Below are positions 21,956 to 31,687 of a stretch of DNA of 41,077 bases, in pieces. Every line of letters begins with the position of its first letter. Within the stretch, counting starts at the first letter, position 1. Origin of the DNA: Zygnema cylindricum (taxonomy: Eukaryota > Streptophyta > Zygnematophyceae > Zygnematales > Zygnemataceae). Under the pieces are notes generated by a model, which was not told the DNA's origin, did no database searches, and saw only the letters and a program-made list of their open reading frames with translations. The position numbers and the translations under genes are program-made. The stretch spans positions 1 to 41,077 of the forward strand of contig JBBHKE010001303.1 in assembly GCA_037447655.1 (NCBI GenBank). Reading direction: 5' to 3'.

Positions 21956-22858
21956 GGAATCACAAAAAAAATCAAAAAAAACCTAAAACAATCACAAAAC
22001 GCCACAGTCAAATAAGGACTGAGACAGTAACTGACATACCGACAACACGAGAGCGAAAGAGAGGAAGAAAAACATTGCATTTTATTAGTTTGCGATAATG
22101 AATGAAAACATAAGATGTGGTTATCCCGTGTAAGTCGCATATTTAACGGTAATATGGAAATAAAGGTAAATCCCCTTATGATAGACCACATGTAGTGTTT
22201 CCATATCTTTTCACACGCCAAAGATTCAAAACAGAGACAAAAAAAAAGAGAAAACAAGGAAGAAAAGACAACCAATCACAAGCAATAATCAATATGAAAG
22301 CCAGAAATAGCGTGACGTTGAGTCACACTGAATCCTTGCCGGGAAGCAGGCAATCACAACCAATTGAAAACCAGAAATAGTGTGTAACATAGAGAGAAGG
22401 AGAAAACGAGAAAAAGAAAAAAGACAGCCACTCACAATCACAATCAAAATCAGCTTGAAAACCGCAACCTTGAAAAACCAGAAAATGGTGTAGCATTGAA
22501 TCATACACCAAAAACTGTGTGACATTGAGTCGCACATTAACAAACCCTAAAAAACTGAGACAGAAGAACCGAGAAAATGAGAAAAAGGAGACAACCAATC
22601 ACAATCACACGACAATCAAATTGAAAATCAGAAATATTGTGACGTTGAGTCACAGTCAATCCGTACCAGGAAGCAGATAGGACATTCTTCCACCGTACAG
22701 CTGGCCTCCTCACATCCCGGATAACAAGGAGCCAGCTTCGCGTCCAAAATAAGTCGTCTTAACTTCCTGTGATCGACGTCTCTGTGAGCGTAAAGGCCCT
22801 GAGGACGAGTGAACTGCTCTTCCACAGGAGCCCTCCTTTTACTGCTTTTGTTGCCCAT
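16351..22858 (-). CDS. DA2: DA2/GW2-like RING-type E3 ubiquitin ligase, seven exons, 856 aa
   Basis: Coding exons: 22667-22858, 20781-20832, 19796-19841, 19404-19485, 18409-19247, 17993-18059 and 16351-17643 (stop TGA). All introns are GT-AG and phases agree throughout, giving 856 residues. The start MGNKSSKRR and [22 protein letters not shown] match the DA2/GW2 N-terminus. RING cysteines run C59, C62, C74, C75, C80, C83, C98 and C101, with [10 protein letters not shown] and QCPFCKTP blocks. [14 protein letters not shown] follows at 125. Residues 404-426 hold [15 protein letters not shown], and about 799-818 hold [14 protein letters not shown]; both are UIM-like and conserved in DA2. In Arabidopsis and rice, DA2/GW2 limits seed and organ growth through ubiquitination. 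The family is usually about 400 residues. The extra length is a Ser/Gly/Pro-rich region (about 140-403) and a repeat region in the last exon (558-745). A ubiquitin ligase role is inferred from the family. Confidence 0.9.
16690..17250 (-). repeat. Coding repeats PDLLSDE in the last exon of the DA2 gene
   Basis: Eight variants of a PDLLSDE core lie at residues about 558, 591, 614, 636, 660, 683, 706 and 738. The central six are spaced 22-24 residues apart and joined by Ser/Thr-rich linkers. A run of acidic residues follows the last one. The cores look like short acidic-dileucine motifs in disordered sequence. No known domain is recognised. Confidence 0.85.
21574..21666. mobile_element. Very short foldback MITE in DA2 intron 1
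   Basis: Flanked by TA on both sides (21572-21573 and 21667-21668). The left end CACCGTCATCGCTGTTAG and the inverse of the right end CATCAAATACTGGTGTTAAC are imperfect inverted copies resembling the TA-flanked family. Only 93 bases. Confidence 0.4.
21873..21953 (+). repeat. (AG)n microsatellite
   Basis: Begins as AGAGAGAAAGAG and becomes pure AG from about 21910. It lies inside DA2 intron 1, where the transcript would carry (CU)n. Confidence 0.95.
22267..22678. repeat. Duplicated unit spanning the DA2 exon 1 donor
   Basis: 22267-22350 and 22590-22678 share the order GACAACCAATCACAA, CAGAAATA, GTGACGTTGAGTCACA and GGAAGCAG with few differences. A decayed third copy lies near 22425-22505. The copy at 22590-22678 includes the last four codons of exon 1 and its donor. 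In the other copy the donor GT is GC. Confidence 0.75.
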
Positions 22859-23930
22859 TGTTATGGCACAGAAAAACCGAAATACAGTGCTAAAAGCGAC
22901 CGAAAAAATCACACCAGAACGAAATGAACAAACGGAGAAAGGGACGAAAAAAAGATCCTCATGATGAAAGCTTTCAATTGACTCTAGTTCAAGTAGTAGG
23001 GGGTCGAGAATGAAGAAGGAATCGAAGTTAACAAGGACGAGGATTTAGGAAAGGAAAGAGTTTGGAATGACAGCAAAAACTACAATAATAGAAAGGTATG
23101 GAAGAAAAGTACAGAATGGCACAAAAAAAAGGAAACAAAGGAATTTTCAGGTTGACTACAGTACGGTATCTGCTTATTGGGATCTCCGCCATCAACTGTT
23201 GTACGGTCTCGTACAATGCTAGACACTTGATTTGGATCCGGATTTAGATCAGGATCCACTTCAAGTGTTCAATAATCCTTCCTCGGTTCAGATTTCCAAT
23301 CCGCATTCTTAGCCTTTCAAGTTAAGCCTTACGAGTTGTAACTTGTGAGGAGTATTTTGAAAGGAAGTTGTTGCCGACACATCTTCGATTTTACGAGGAC
23401 AGACCGAATTTGTTATTTTGTACAGATCACACGATCGACAGTTGTTGACATTCGTTTGGGATTTTTTTTACTACTTCAATAAAATATTTTTTACAATTAT
23501 TTAAACGGGTTTTTTACTTGTCTTGTAGGGTTTGTGAAAAACCCCTGAAAAAAAATCAAAATCCCAAAAAAGTGAAAACCCGGAATTACAATCTTTGCAT
23601 GTGCAGAAATCAGCACGCAACGTCTGTCATTGGTTGATGTTTTTTTTCTAAACGGACCACAAAAAAACCCAAAACGCACGTGACAAAAAAAATTGCGCCC
23701 TAACTGCCATCATATTTTCAGGAACAGCCTGTAACGGTCCTCCAGGATATCAAAAGTTCCGTACAGATAACTGTCGATTCTGGACAACAAATGCATTCGT
23801 GTACTCGCCGAATCCAGGGTGTGCCCGCATTATTTCCCATTCAAGTGCGAAATGAACAAAAATTTGCATACATTATTTAGTATGGCAAATTATTTTTACA
23901 ACGGTAACATCGGTGTACTGTAATGTACTG
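22859..23930. other. Upstream region of the DA2 gene
   Basis: Expected to hold the 5' leader and promoter of the minus-strand gene. I see no convincing TATA box or other control motif, and no second gene. Confidence 0.35.
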
Positions 23931-23937
23931 TACAGTA

Positions 23938-24215
23938 CACCGTGAATCGCTATTAGCGTACATGACGCTAATTGGGGTACCCCTTTTTTTGGGGCAAATT
24001 CTCAAATAGAATAAAGTACGCTAAATGTTTTTGCACGTTATTTGAGGTACCCCGCTAATCTGCCACGTCTCAGGAACTAAATTAGAATCAATAAAGCTAA
24101 TTTTTTTTTGACGCTATTTAATCATGGTGTACCCGAAAAAACACAATTTACCGTAAAGTACGCTAATTGTTTCATTACGCTATATTTTTTATTACGCTAA
24201 TAGCGATTCACGGTG
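23938..24215. mobile_element. Foldback MITE, TA-flanked family, well-preserved copy
   Basis: 278 bases flanked by TA. The terminal inverted repeats are near perfect: CACCGTGAATCGCTATTAGC and its inverse. The identity extends outwards into flanking CAGTA/TACTG. Subterminal ACGCTAATT motifs occur in the interior. Not coding. Confidence 0.85.
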
Positions 24216-24452
24216 TACTGTTTTGTAGCTTCACTATCCTCACGCCTTTATGCGACGATGTGCCGTATTCTTTCTGGAATCGAATCGTACAGAAATTAGG
24301 ATCTACCGCCCGATGACGAGTGATCGTCATTTTCGGCCGGTATGGACAAAAAAAGTCAATATTTGTGTATCTTACTGGGCGGCCAGTTTATTATTTTTTT
24401 ATTTTTTATAATTAACAATTTCGTTGTCGTCTCCGACAAATCTTTCACCTAA

Positions 24453-25728
24453 GGGCACTTTCCCATGCAACTGAAATCTTAATTATGTAACTTTGTTTCT
24501 AGCGAAGATTATCCGTACTACTTTCAGAGCATTCAGATGTAAGCGCAAATAACTTGTTATAAAAAGTGTCAAGCGTAGACATGTACCAAACATGTGACAG
24601 ATAAACGGTACACAAAATGTTACGAAACTGGCTTGAACTTCAGGCGTCCACCCCATAGTTCAAAAGCAAGCGTTTTTATGGTAGGCGTTTGGTCGGCGCC
24701 TTTATTGTAAGCTGTGTTATGGGCAATTCATGTGATCTTCTTAGATTGCTACTTTGATCAACGAGCGTCCGATCGTCCGAATCCGACGGTGTAAATATTT
24801 TTTTTTGGTCCGAATGTTTTAATTGATCCCATTTTTGGTCTGAATGTTTTAATTGGTCCGAATAAAGTCCGAATACAATATGGGTCTTAAGGTCATATTG
24901 TATGTTTTGCATACAATAGGCATATTGTCTGGGCCTACTTTCACCTACTTTTAAACTATGGTCCACCCACACGCTATACAGTTTTTGTCACTTCGTAATG
25001 TTTATACGCCACATTGTCGACGTGGAGGCATTGTACATATTTAGGGTTTGTGACATTATGACGTCACACTTAACTATGACAACATCGACGTCACAAATTC
25101 TATAACTTTCCGCCATGGTTCCCCGATGGCTTTTTTTTGTCCTTTCTCACTCTACTTGCCATCAAAATAAGCCCAAAGATAGTAAAAATAAATTGTTTTA
25201 TAGATCTTTCATTTGATACCATTATTGACGTTTTTCATTGCAATAATTATGAGATAGACGCGGTAGTGGGAGAGGGAGAGAGAGAGGCGCTTTCACGTAC
25301 TTCGCTTTTGCGAAATGGCGTTGGTCGAGACACAAAGCGCACGAAAAAAAGTCACGCAAAGCCTGTAAATGTGCGGTGGGTTATTTTTGCCATACTCCGC
25401 GCACAAAAATTGTCAAAAACTTCTAACACGTGTGACGACATTTGCCCATTCATTCACCTCATGGAAGTTAATTTAAAATCACCTCCCGAGGTGATTTTAT
25501 ATAAAGTTTGAAGATGAGCTAGAAGGAAGCGAAAGTGGGTAGAAACGTGTTAGACGACAAATTGCATCGCGCTAGACGACAAACCGCAGTACATGTAAAG
25601 TTTGAAGGTAACGCAACTTGTACGGTGGTAATTTCACTTTTTTGGTGCAACTTCGGAATTTTTTTTTTCCAAGTTATAAAGAAAAACGACACAAAATAAC
25701 TGTAACTTTAGCACATGGGAAAGTGCCC
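24453..25728. mobile_element. Harbinger-like non-autonomous element carrying a nested hAT-like MITE
   Basis: Ends are GGGCACTTTCCCATG and the inverse CATGGGAAAGTGCCC. Flanks are TAA and TAT, close to the TWA duplication of PIF/Harbinger elements. The body matches 29751-30513 over most of its length. A 307-bp element sits inside at 24654-24960. About 200 bases at 25130-25310 are absent from the other copy. No transposase frame is seen. Confidence 0.7.
24654..24960 (+). mobile_element. hAT-like MITE with perfect 8-bp target duplication
   Basis: Begins CATAGTTCAAAAGCAAGCG and ends with the imperfect inverse (CTACTTTTAAACTATG). GTCCACCC lies directly on both sides (24646-24653 and 24961-24968). 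The related host copy at 29751-30513 has a single GTCCACC at the same place, so it preserves the empty site. An 8-bp duplication is the hAT hallmark. There is no coding capacity. Confidence 0.88.
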
Positions 25729-25983
25729 TATGCTTGGTTTTATTCTCCAACTCTCAGTGGTGTAAGTACAGTACTGTACTATGTGCATTTTACCATTTTC
25801 TCCCTTAACTTTTAGGACAACGAACCAAAATCTGCGTAACATTAACTCTTAACGGCGGAACGCTTAACTCTTAGGGTCTTAACAGCGAAAGACATAGAAA
25901 CAATTTTTGATGGAGATTAAAAAAAAAAAAAAAGGAAAACCGGCTAACGAACTCGCCCGAAAGTTTAAGGCTAAAACCTCTAC

Positions 25984-26117
25984 CACTGCCCGTCGTTATT
26001 AGTGTTAAGAACTAATTTGTGCTTAATGCGGAACTAAAATATATAATAGTTTAGTGCATAGGGATGTGGCAAATTATAGTCCATTTCCCTAACTAGTGTT
26101 GTTAACAATATTTGATG
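25984..26117. mobile_element. Possible foldback MITE fragment
   Basis: The left end CACTGCCCGTCGTTATTAG matches the family terminus. The right end near 26117 (GTTAACAATATTTGATGG) resembles the right end of the copy at 21574-21666. TA flanks are not preserved. Confidence 0.3.
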
Positions 26118-26119
26118 GT

Positions 26120-27085
26120 TCTGAGAAAATAAAAGCGGGACCAATTATTGGTATTAACTCTAATAAATATGGGCACCTTATTAGATTGAAAATCATGGGA
26201 AGTCAGCTTGGAGAATATTATTTTCAAACAATATCCATACCAAACGATTCAAACCAATAATAGCGTTTAAAACTCTAAAATATCATTTTTCCTAATCTAC
26301 AAATCGTTTGAAAGCATTGTAAGGCCCGTTTACAACAAACTTTATAAGTAATAGCAACACAACTATAAAGCGAATGTAGGCTGACCTCCCGTGCCCTAGC
26401 AATTATTACCTATATTTTGTATATGCTTTGAAAAATACCAACCTTCCTATAAAACCTACAACTATACAAGTGGAAGGTGGAGTTCGCCGAACACCATAGG
26501 TCAAACCACTGTGTGAAGTGGAAAAAAACATTTGTATAAAACATTAACACGAAAAAAAACCATTTTTTATTGCTTGTACGCGTCTACAGACTACGAGAAA
26601 ATTGTTGGAAGATGAAATAAATGAGTCGACCAAATTCGGCGAACCCGATTAGCGCGTAAAATACAAATCAAACTCAGCGACGAGGGCACCAAAAGAGAGG
26701 TCTTCAAAATTATTTTGATTAAAGGCGAGCAATGTTTTGCAACAAATTGGATTTCGGATAGAGAGATTATGGTTGAAGGTCCCAAAAGGAAGTGTAGTGG
26801 CGTAAAGTTGCAAGTAAAATAGCCAAATGGAAAAAAAAATGCAAATCTAACTCCCACACCAAATAAATACGTTTGAGTAATAATCCGGTTAAAAAACAGA
26901 ATTGTGAATCGTTTGAACACGTGAGAGCAAACATAATTAAGGTCGAAACGAACATAGAAACTTACGATTGGACGTAAACATAATAAGACAGGTTAGATTA
27001 AGAAACATTTACATTGAATAGGAGCAAACTAAAAGAATACATTACCGAGGACAAAAAACACCAGAACAACAAGACAACAACAAAC
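26120..27085. other. AT-rich intergenic DNA, nothing recognised
   Basis: The 109-residue minus-strand frame at 26591-26920 has no recognisable motif and looks fortuitous. Confidence 0.35.
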
Positions 27086-27087
27086 TA

Positions 27088-27700
27088 CTCCGCGAATCGT
27101 AATAAGAGTAATGAAAAAATTAGAGTAAAAAAAAAAAAAACAATTAGAGTAATTAACTCTAATTTATGTGATTGAACTTTTCCACAGAGGAAGTTTACTC
27201 TAATTTATTTAAGTACTCTATATTGAGTTATGTCGGCAATAATTTTCCGCGTTGAAATTATGAGCACTAAATTACGTATACGTACAAAATCTGTCAGTCC
27301 GTATTTTTTTGACGTCATTATGACGTTATTAATATTTGTCGCGCTGAATGTCAGTTAGTGTTCACACTGACGACGATGCTGTCGACGGACGAGAGTTATG
27401 CGAACGGCTTTTTTTTCGATGTGATTGATTTTTTGTTTAGTGCGATTTCACGTGCGAGCACGATTATAATAAATCATTATTCGTACCTTTTTACTTACAA
27501 AATTACAATTTCGCACGGTCGGACGTCTTCCGTACTCCATACTATTTAAAACAAACCTATATAATAATTTTTTACGCTAATTAAACCTTACCTAAATTAG
27601 AATAATAAAAAATTAGAATCAACTACTCTATTTGACGTGATAGAGTCGAAATTTCGAGCGACCGAATTAGCGTTATGTACTCTAATTACGATTCGCGGTG
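27088..27700. mobile_element. Foldback-family element, long copy
   Basis: Left end after TA (27086-27087): CTCCGCGAATCGTAATAAGAG. Right end: CTCTAATTACGATTCGCGGTG, followed by TC instead of TA. The interior repeats TAGAGTAA and ACTCTAATT motifs. 613 bases with no transposase frame. Confidence 0.65.
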
Positions 27701-27710
27701 TCCTGTACTG

Positions 27711-27720
27711 NNNNNNNNNN
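27711..27720. other. Assembly gap of ten N
   Basis: Ten unknown bases. The true length of the gap cannot be known from this window. Confidence 0.99.
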
Positions 27721-27748
27721 CAGCTTCTTGTGTTCTGCTGTTGTACAT

Positions 27749-27962
27749 GTGGCGGTTAGCAATAATCGCAACACATGCGATTAAGACAGGGCGAAAAAAA
27801 AAAATAAGAGTTTATCTTAATAGGTGTGATAAATTTTTTTTGGGATTAAGGATTAATCTTATCTGCTAAAGAAGCTTTTAAGACTTTAAGGGTTAATCGC
27901 ATTTGGTGCGATCAATAAGCATATGCGATTTTTTTGAATGTGCGATTATCGCTAACCGCCAC
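27749..27962. mobile_element. Foldback MITE with GTGGCGGTTAGC termini
   Basis: A 214-bp element. The left end GTGGCGGTTAGCAATAATCG and the right end, read inversely, GTGGCGGTTAGCGATAATCG differ at one base in twenty. The interior has GCGATTAA-type subrepeats. No clear target duplication. It belongs to a different family from the CACCG copies. Confidence 0.75.
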
Positions 27963-28178
27963 ATCATGTAGGATTTAAGTTGCTACTGCGTTTTTACATG
28001 AAGAGGAAAAAAGTTAATAAAACATGCCAACTTCGAATGCGCCATGCCGAGATTCAAAATGTCCTTTTAATGTCTTTTTTTGGGAATGAAACCGTGTACC
28101 TCTGCTTGGGATTCAGTTGTCTCTTTTTCGACCTTTAACTTCATTGGATTTTTGCTTATCTTTTTCTCTGTTGACTTA

Positions 28179-29176
28179 GGGTTCGTCTCCATGTGCCAAA
28201 GTAAGGGTTTTTTTCTGTAATTTTCCTGTAAAACTTAGAGCCGTACCGCGTAAGCTTCAACCGTACAAAATAATTGAAAAAAGGAGAAGTACATTTTTGC
28301 GTCATCGTTGAATTTAGGATGTACTACACCGCCAATCGCTATTAGCGTGTAAGTTTTTTTAGCGTATACGAATAACTAGCGTGGTTTACGCTAATTGGGA
28401 ATTTCAGAATTTTCGAAGAAATCGTCTATTCTAATTAGGAATTAGGGTTTTTTTTAAATAGTGTGGATAATTCTATTTGAGAATAAAAAAAAAAAGCGGG
28501 ACAGAATTAGCGTACACAACGCTAATAACGATTGGCGGTGTACATGTTGTCGTCTTGTGTTCTTCGACCCACGGCCACGCCAAAAAACGCCATCTTCAAA
28601 CTTTTCTTTAAAAAACAGGGACAATGAGTTTTAAAGCGAAATATTTTCAAAAAACAAATAGGAACACGTACTAGCACGTGTAAAATATTTACAAACATTT
28701 CAAACAAATTCAATCGACGGCAAAAGGTACACTATTCGTTATATTTTGTCTGTTTACGTTCAAGTATGACGAGGCAAAGTACACAATCTGTTAAGTTTTG
28801 TCCGTTTGGGTCGGGTACGGATTTTATTTCGCCAGGGGTCTTGAGATTCCGATGCCATTTCACGTCGAGCGAAGAAGCGACGCAAAGGCAAAATGCATCT
28901 TCTTCAACAGTGAAACAACACAGGCTCGAAAGAAGTACGTCTACAGTGTCACGAAAACTCATGCAACGTCACAAACAACTACAAAAAATACCGTGCGTCA
29001 TCACATATTGTAGACGTTGACAGCCGTCATGGGCATTGCCAGCGTATATAATCGTCACACGCTTAAGTAACTATGTCATTGTTACACACAGGGACACCCA
29101 AAATCTGGGTCCGTCGGATCTTTGTGCTAAAAAACAAAGTTAATTTTGTAAATTTCAAGTACATGGAGACGCACCC
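28179..29176 (-). mobile_element. Harbinger-like non-autonomous element with TTA target duplication
   Basis: The left end GGGTTCGTCTCCATGT and the inverse of the right end GGGTGCGTCTCCATGT are near-identical terminal inverted repeats. TTA lies on both sides (28176-28178 and 29177-29179), as in PIF/Harbinger. A TA-flanked foldback sits inside at 28327-28540. A minus-strand frame (28732-28962) begins MSFRDTVDVLLSSLCC and aligns with the frame in the copy at 13018-13605. Confidence 0.75.
28327..28540. mobile_element. Foldback MITE, TA-flanked family, nested copy
   Basis: 214 bases flanked by TA (28325-28326 and 28541-28542). The left end is CACCGCCAATCGCTATTAGC and the right end its near inverse (GCTAATAACGATTGGCGGTG). 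The related element at 13018-13605 lacks it. Confidence 0.85.
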
Positions 29177-29179
29177 TTA

Positions 29180-29750
29180 CTTTCGAACCTCGTCATCCAA
29201 TTCCTACGAATTTAGACTTTTTTTTCCGAAAACTACGTAATATTCGTATATTTTATAGTTTTCGTAAGTTTTGCACTTTTTTTATTGAAGAACCGTACGA
29301 AAATGAAAATGCACAAAAAGCATGACCTTAGAAAATCCTTAAAAATCTCAAAAAGGTACTGACAATAAACGAAGTTGTACGAATAGATACGAAAACAGTT
29401 CCCTAATAACCGAAAAAGTACAAAAAACCTAAGATTGTTGTACTGAACACTACGGGAACGTACGAGAAAATACCCTGAAAACCCGAAAATCCTCGCTTAA
29501 ATCACCCTTAAAGGCATAAAAATGTACGGCAATGTCGATAAATGAATGACAATTGTAGCGCAGCTCTACTGACTAACATTGGAAAGTACGACAACGTTTA
29601 AAAAAATGCAAAATAAATGACCGTAAATAGTACGAATAATATGGCTACCGTCTATAAATTTACGAAAATCTAAAACAGTTGTAATTAAATATACGGAATG
29701 TACTAAAATGTTCCCTAAAACCATAAAATTGCTTAAAACCCTTAAATAAT
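29180..29750. other. Intergenic DNA rich in GTACG motifs
   Basis: Repeated short words such as TACGAAAA and GTACGG occur, without clear units. No gene is seen. Confidence 0.3.
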
Positions 29751-30513
29751 GGGCACTTTCCCATGTAACCAAAACTTTAATCTTGTAACTTTGTTTCTAG
29801 CGAAGATTCTTCGTACAGCTTTCAGAGCATTCCGATGTAAGCGCAAATAACTTGTTACTTCAAAAAGTGACAAGCGTAGACATGTACGAAACATATGACA
29901 CATGAACGTTACACAAAATGTTGCGAAATTTCAACTCGGCATGAATTTCAGACGTCCACCTGCACGGTGACTGGTTTTCTGTCACTTCGCAATGTTTGTA
30001 CGCCACATTGTTGACATGGAGGCATTACAGATGTTTAGGGTTTGTGACATTGTGACGTCACGCACGTCTCCCTCAACTATGACAGCGCTAACGTCATAAA
30101 TTCTAAAACTTCCCCTATACGTAAAAAAACGCACGGAAAAAAGTCACCCACAGGGTGTCAACGTACAGTGGGTTTTTTTTTTGTACTCCGCGCACAAAAA
30201 ATGTCAAAAAATTCCGACACGTGTGAAAGAATCTACCTATTCGCTCACCTCATGGAACTATATTTAAAACCACCTCGCGATGGGATTTTATATAAACTTT
30301 GAGAAGGACGCGAAAGTGGGTCGAAACGCGCTAGATGACAAACTACATCGCGCTAGACGACAAACTGCAGTACATATAAAGTTATAAGGTAACGAAACTT
30401 GTACGGTGGTAATTTCAATGTTTTGGTACGGCTGCAAATTTTTTCGTTTTTTTCCAAGTTATAAAAGAAAACGACACAAAATAACAGTAACTTTATTAGA
30501 TGGGAAAGTGCCC
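29751..30513. mobile_element. Harbinger-like non-autonomous element, copy lacking the hAT insertion
   Basis: Ends are GGGCACTTTCCCATG and the inverse ATGGGAAAGTGCCC. Flanks are TAAT and TAA. It aligns with 24453-25728, including TAAGCGCAAATAACTTGTTA and the block around TTTAGGGTTTGTGACATT. The position that holds the hAT-like MITE in the other copy is an intact GTCCACC here. Confidence 0.72.
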
Positions 30514-30652
30514 TAACCCTAAAATGTACTAACATATACGGTCATTGTACGTAATTATATAAAAACTGTAAAAATACTAAGTAAGATGCAAATATTTAAA
30601 AAAAATCGCGATGGTTTGATACGGACTGTACGCAATAATCGTTACAATACAA

Positions 30653-31206
30653 CACCAATTGCTATTAGCGTAATGAACGCTAATTCGGTCCCTTTTTTTT
30701 CACAAATTTTTAAATAACATAAATTATTATGTTTTTTCTTTTACGCCATTTAGGGTTTTTTTCCAAATAGCGTAAAAAACCGAAAGTAGGTTGTCATTTA
30801 AATAGTGTGGTGTACGGTTAATGTCGGACCATACAAAATTGTACCTGTTTAAGTGAAAAAATATATTTAATGAGCTTTAGTAACCGCAGATGTATGAGAA
30901 TATGCGCTTTTAAAAGATGATGAAACCGGGTTGTTAAAAATGACATTCGCACATATTCGTCCAAACAACCGCGTTTCGACCGTGTGATCGTAGGATTTGT
31001 GTACAATTTGTCAGATTTTGTACATGTACGTATATTTGTGTAAGTATATTTGCGACCGACATTTGATTTTTTCAAAGACCCAAATTAGTATTAGTAAACA
31101 ATCATAATGTATTTTTTTTTTAAATTCACAAATTCTTATTTAGCGTTAATAAATGTAAATTTTTTATTCATTAAAAAAACCTGTACGCTAATAGCGATTG
31201 GAGGTG
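30653..31206. mobile_element. Foldback-family element, 554-bp copy
   Basis: The left end is CACCAATTGCTATTAGCG and the right end CGCTAATAGCGATTGGAGGTG before TA. The left flank is AA rather than TA. The interior holds an AACGCTAATTCGG motif and unrelated sequence without a transposase. The 85-residue frame inside has no motif. Confidence 0.65.
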
Positions 31207-31300
31207 TAGTTTTCTTAGTTTTTTTAAATTCTCGTAAATTCCGTATATTTGTTGTGCACGGATAAAATACACGGAATTTCCTAAAAAAAAAATGAAAGTA

Positions 31301-31372
31301 CACCGTGAAACGGTATTAGAAATAAAAAGTAAGTAGTGCAAAAAAACAACTAGTATAATTAACTCTATTTTG
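31301..31372 (+). mobile_element. Left end of a foldback-family element, interrupted
   Basis: Begins after TA with CACCGTGAAACGGTATTAG and is cut at 31373 by the TATCG-rich element. No right end was found. Confidence 0.45.
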
Positions 31373-31600
31373 TAGTGTTGTGTATCAGTAGATTTTTATC
31401 GATAACCGATATATATCACATATATTTACTTCTCGATAATCGATATATTGGCACGAAATATCGATACCTGTGTTATCGCAGGAAAAAACCGATAACTGGT
31501 AACCAAAATCGATTTTATATCGCGATAACACAAGTATCGGTAGTTATCGGGGATAATTGTACAGTTTATTCCGAAAGTTTTAGGGTTTATTCCACAAACG
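31373..31600 (+). mobile_element. TATCG-rich element, copy 2
   Basis: Starts TAGTGTTGTGTATCAG and continues with CGATAACCGATATAT, GATAATCGATATATTGG and a final GGGATAATTGTAC. This is the same order as the minus-strand copy at 12835-13017. The right end is approximate. Confidence 0.55.
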
Positions 31601-31687
31601 CGCCGCCGACCCCTTTCCCCCTGATTTTAAAATAAATCGTGAAATTCGCTCAGTTTTTGTGTTAAACTTTAGTATTGTAGTATAAAC

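Larger units (their letters stand above)
20833..22666 (-). other. Intron 1 of the DA2 gene (1834 nt) with microsatellites and a MITE
   Basis: The donor is CTG|GTACGG and the acceptor GATGCAG|CAT. In the sense of the gene the acceptor is preceded by a TCCC tetranucleotide tract (plus-strand GGAG repeats at 20840-20878). The intron also holds a C-rich tract (21367-21480 on the plus strand), an (AG)n tract (about 21873-21953), a small foldback (21574-21666) and duplicated units (22267-22350 and 22590-22678). Confidence 0.8.

Noticed and set aside
21793-22275. 160-codon minus-strand frame in DA2 intron 1
   Set aside because: It depends on the (AG)n microsatellite (Ser-Leu repeats) and lies in an intron supported by conserved flanking exons.
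25919-25995. Minus-strand SINE-like stretch with GTGGTAGAGG and a T run
   Set aside because: The apparent A box overlaps the end of a foldback-family terminus, and the B box is too degraded.
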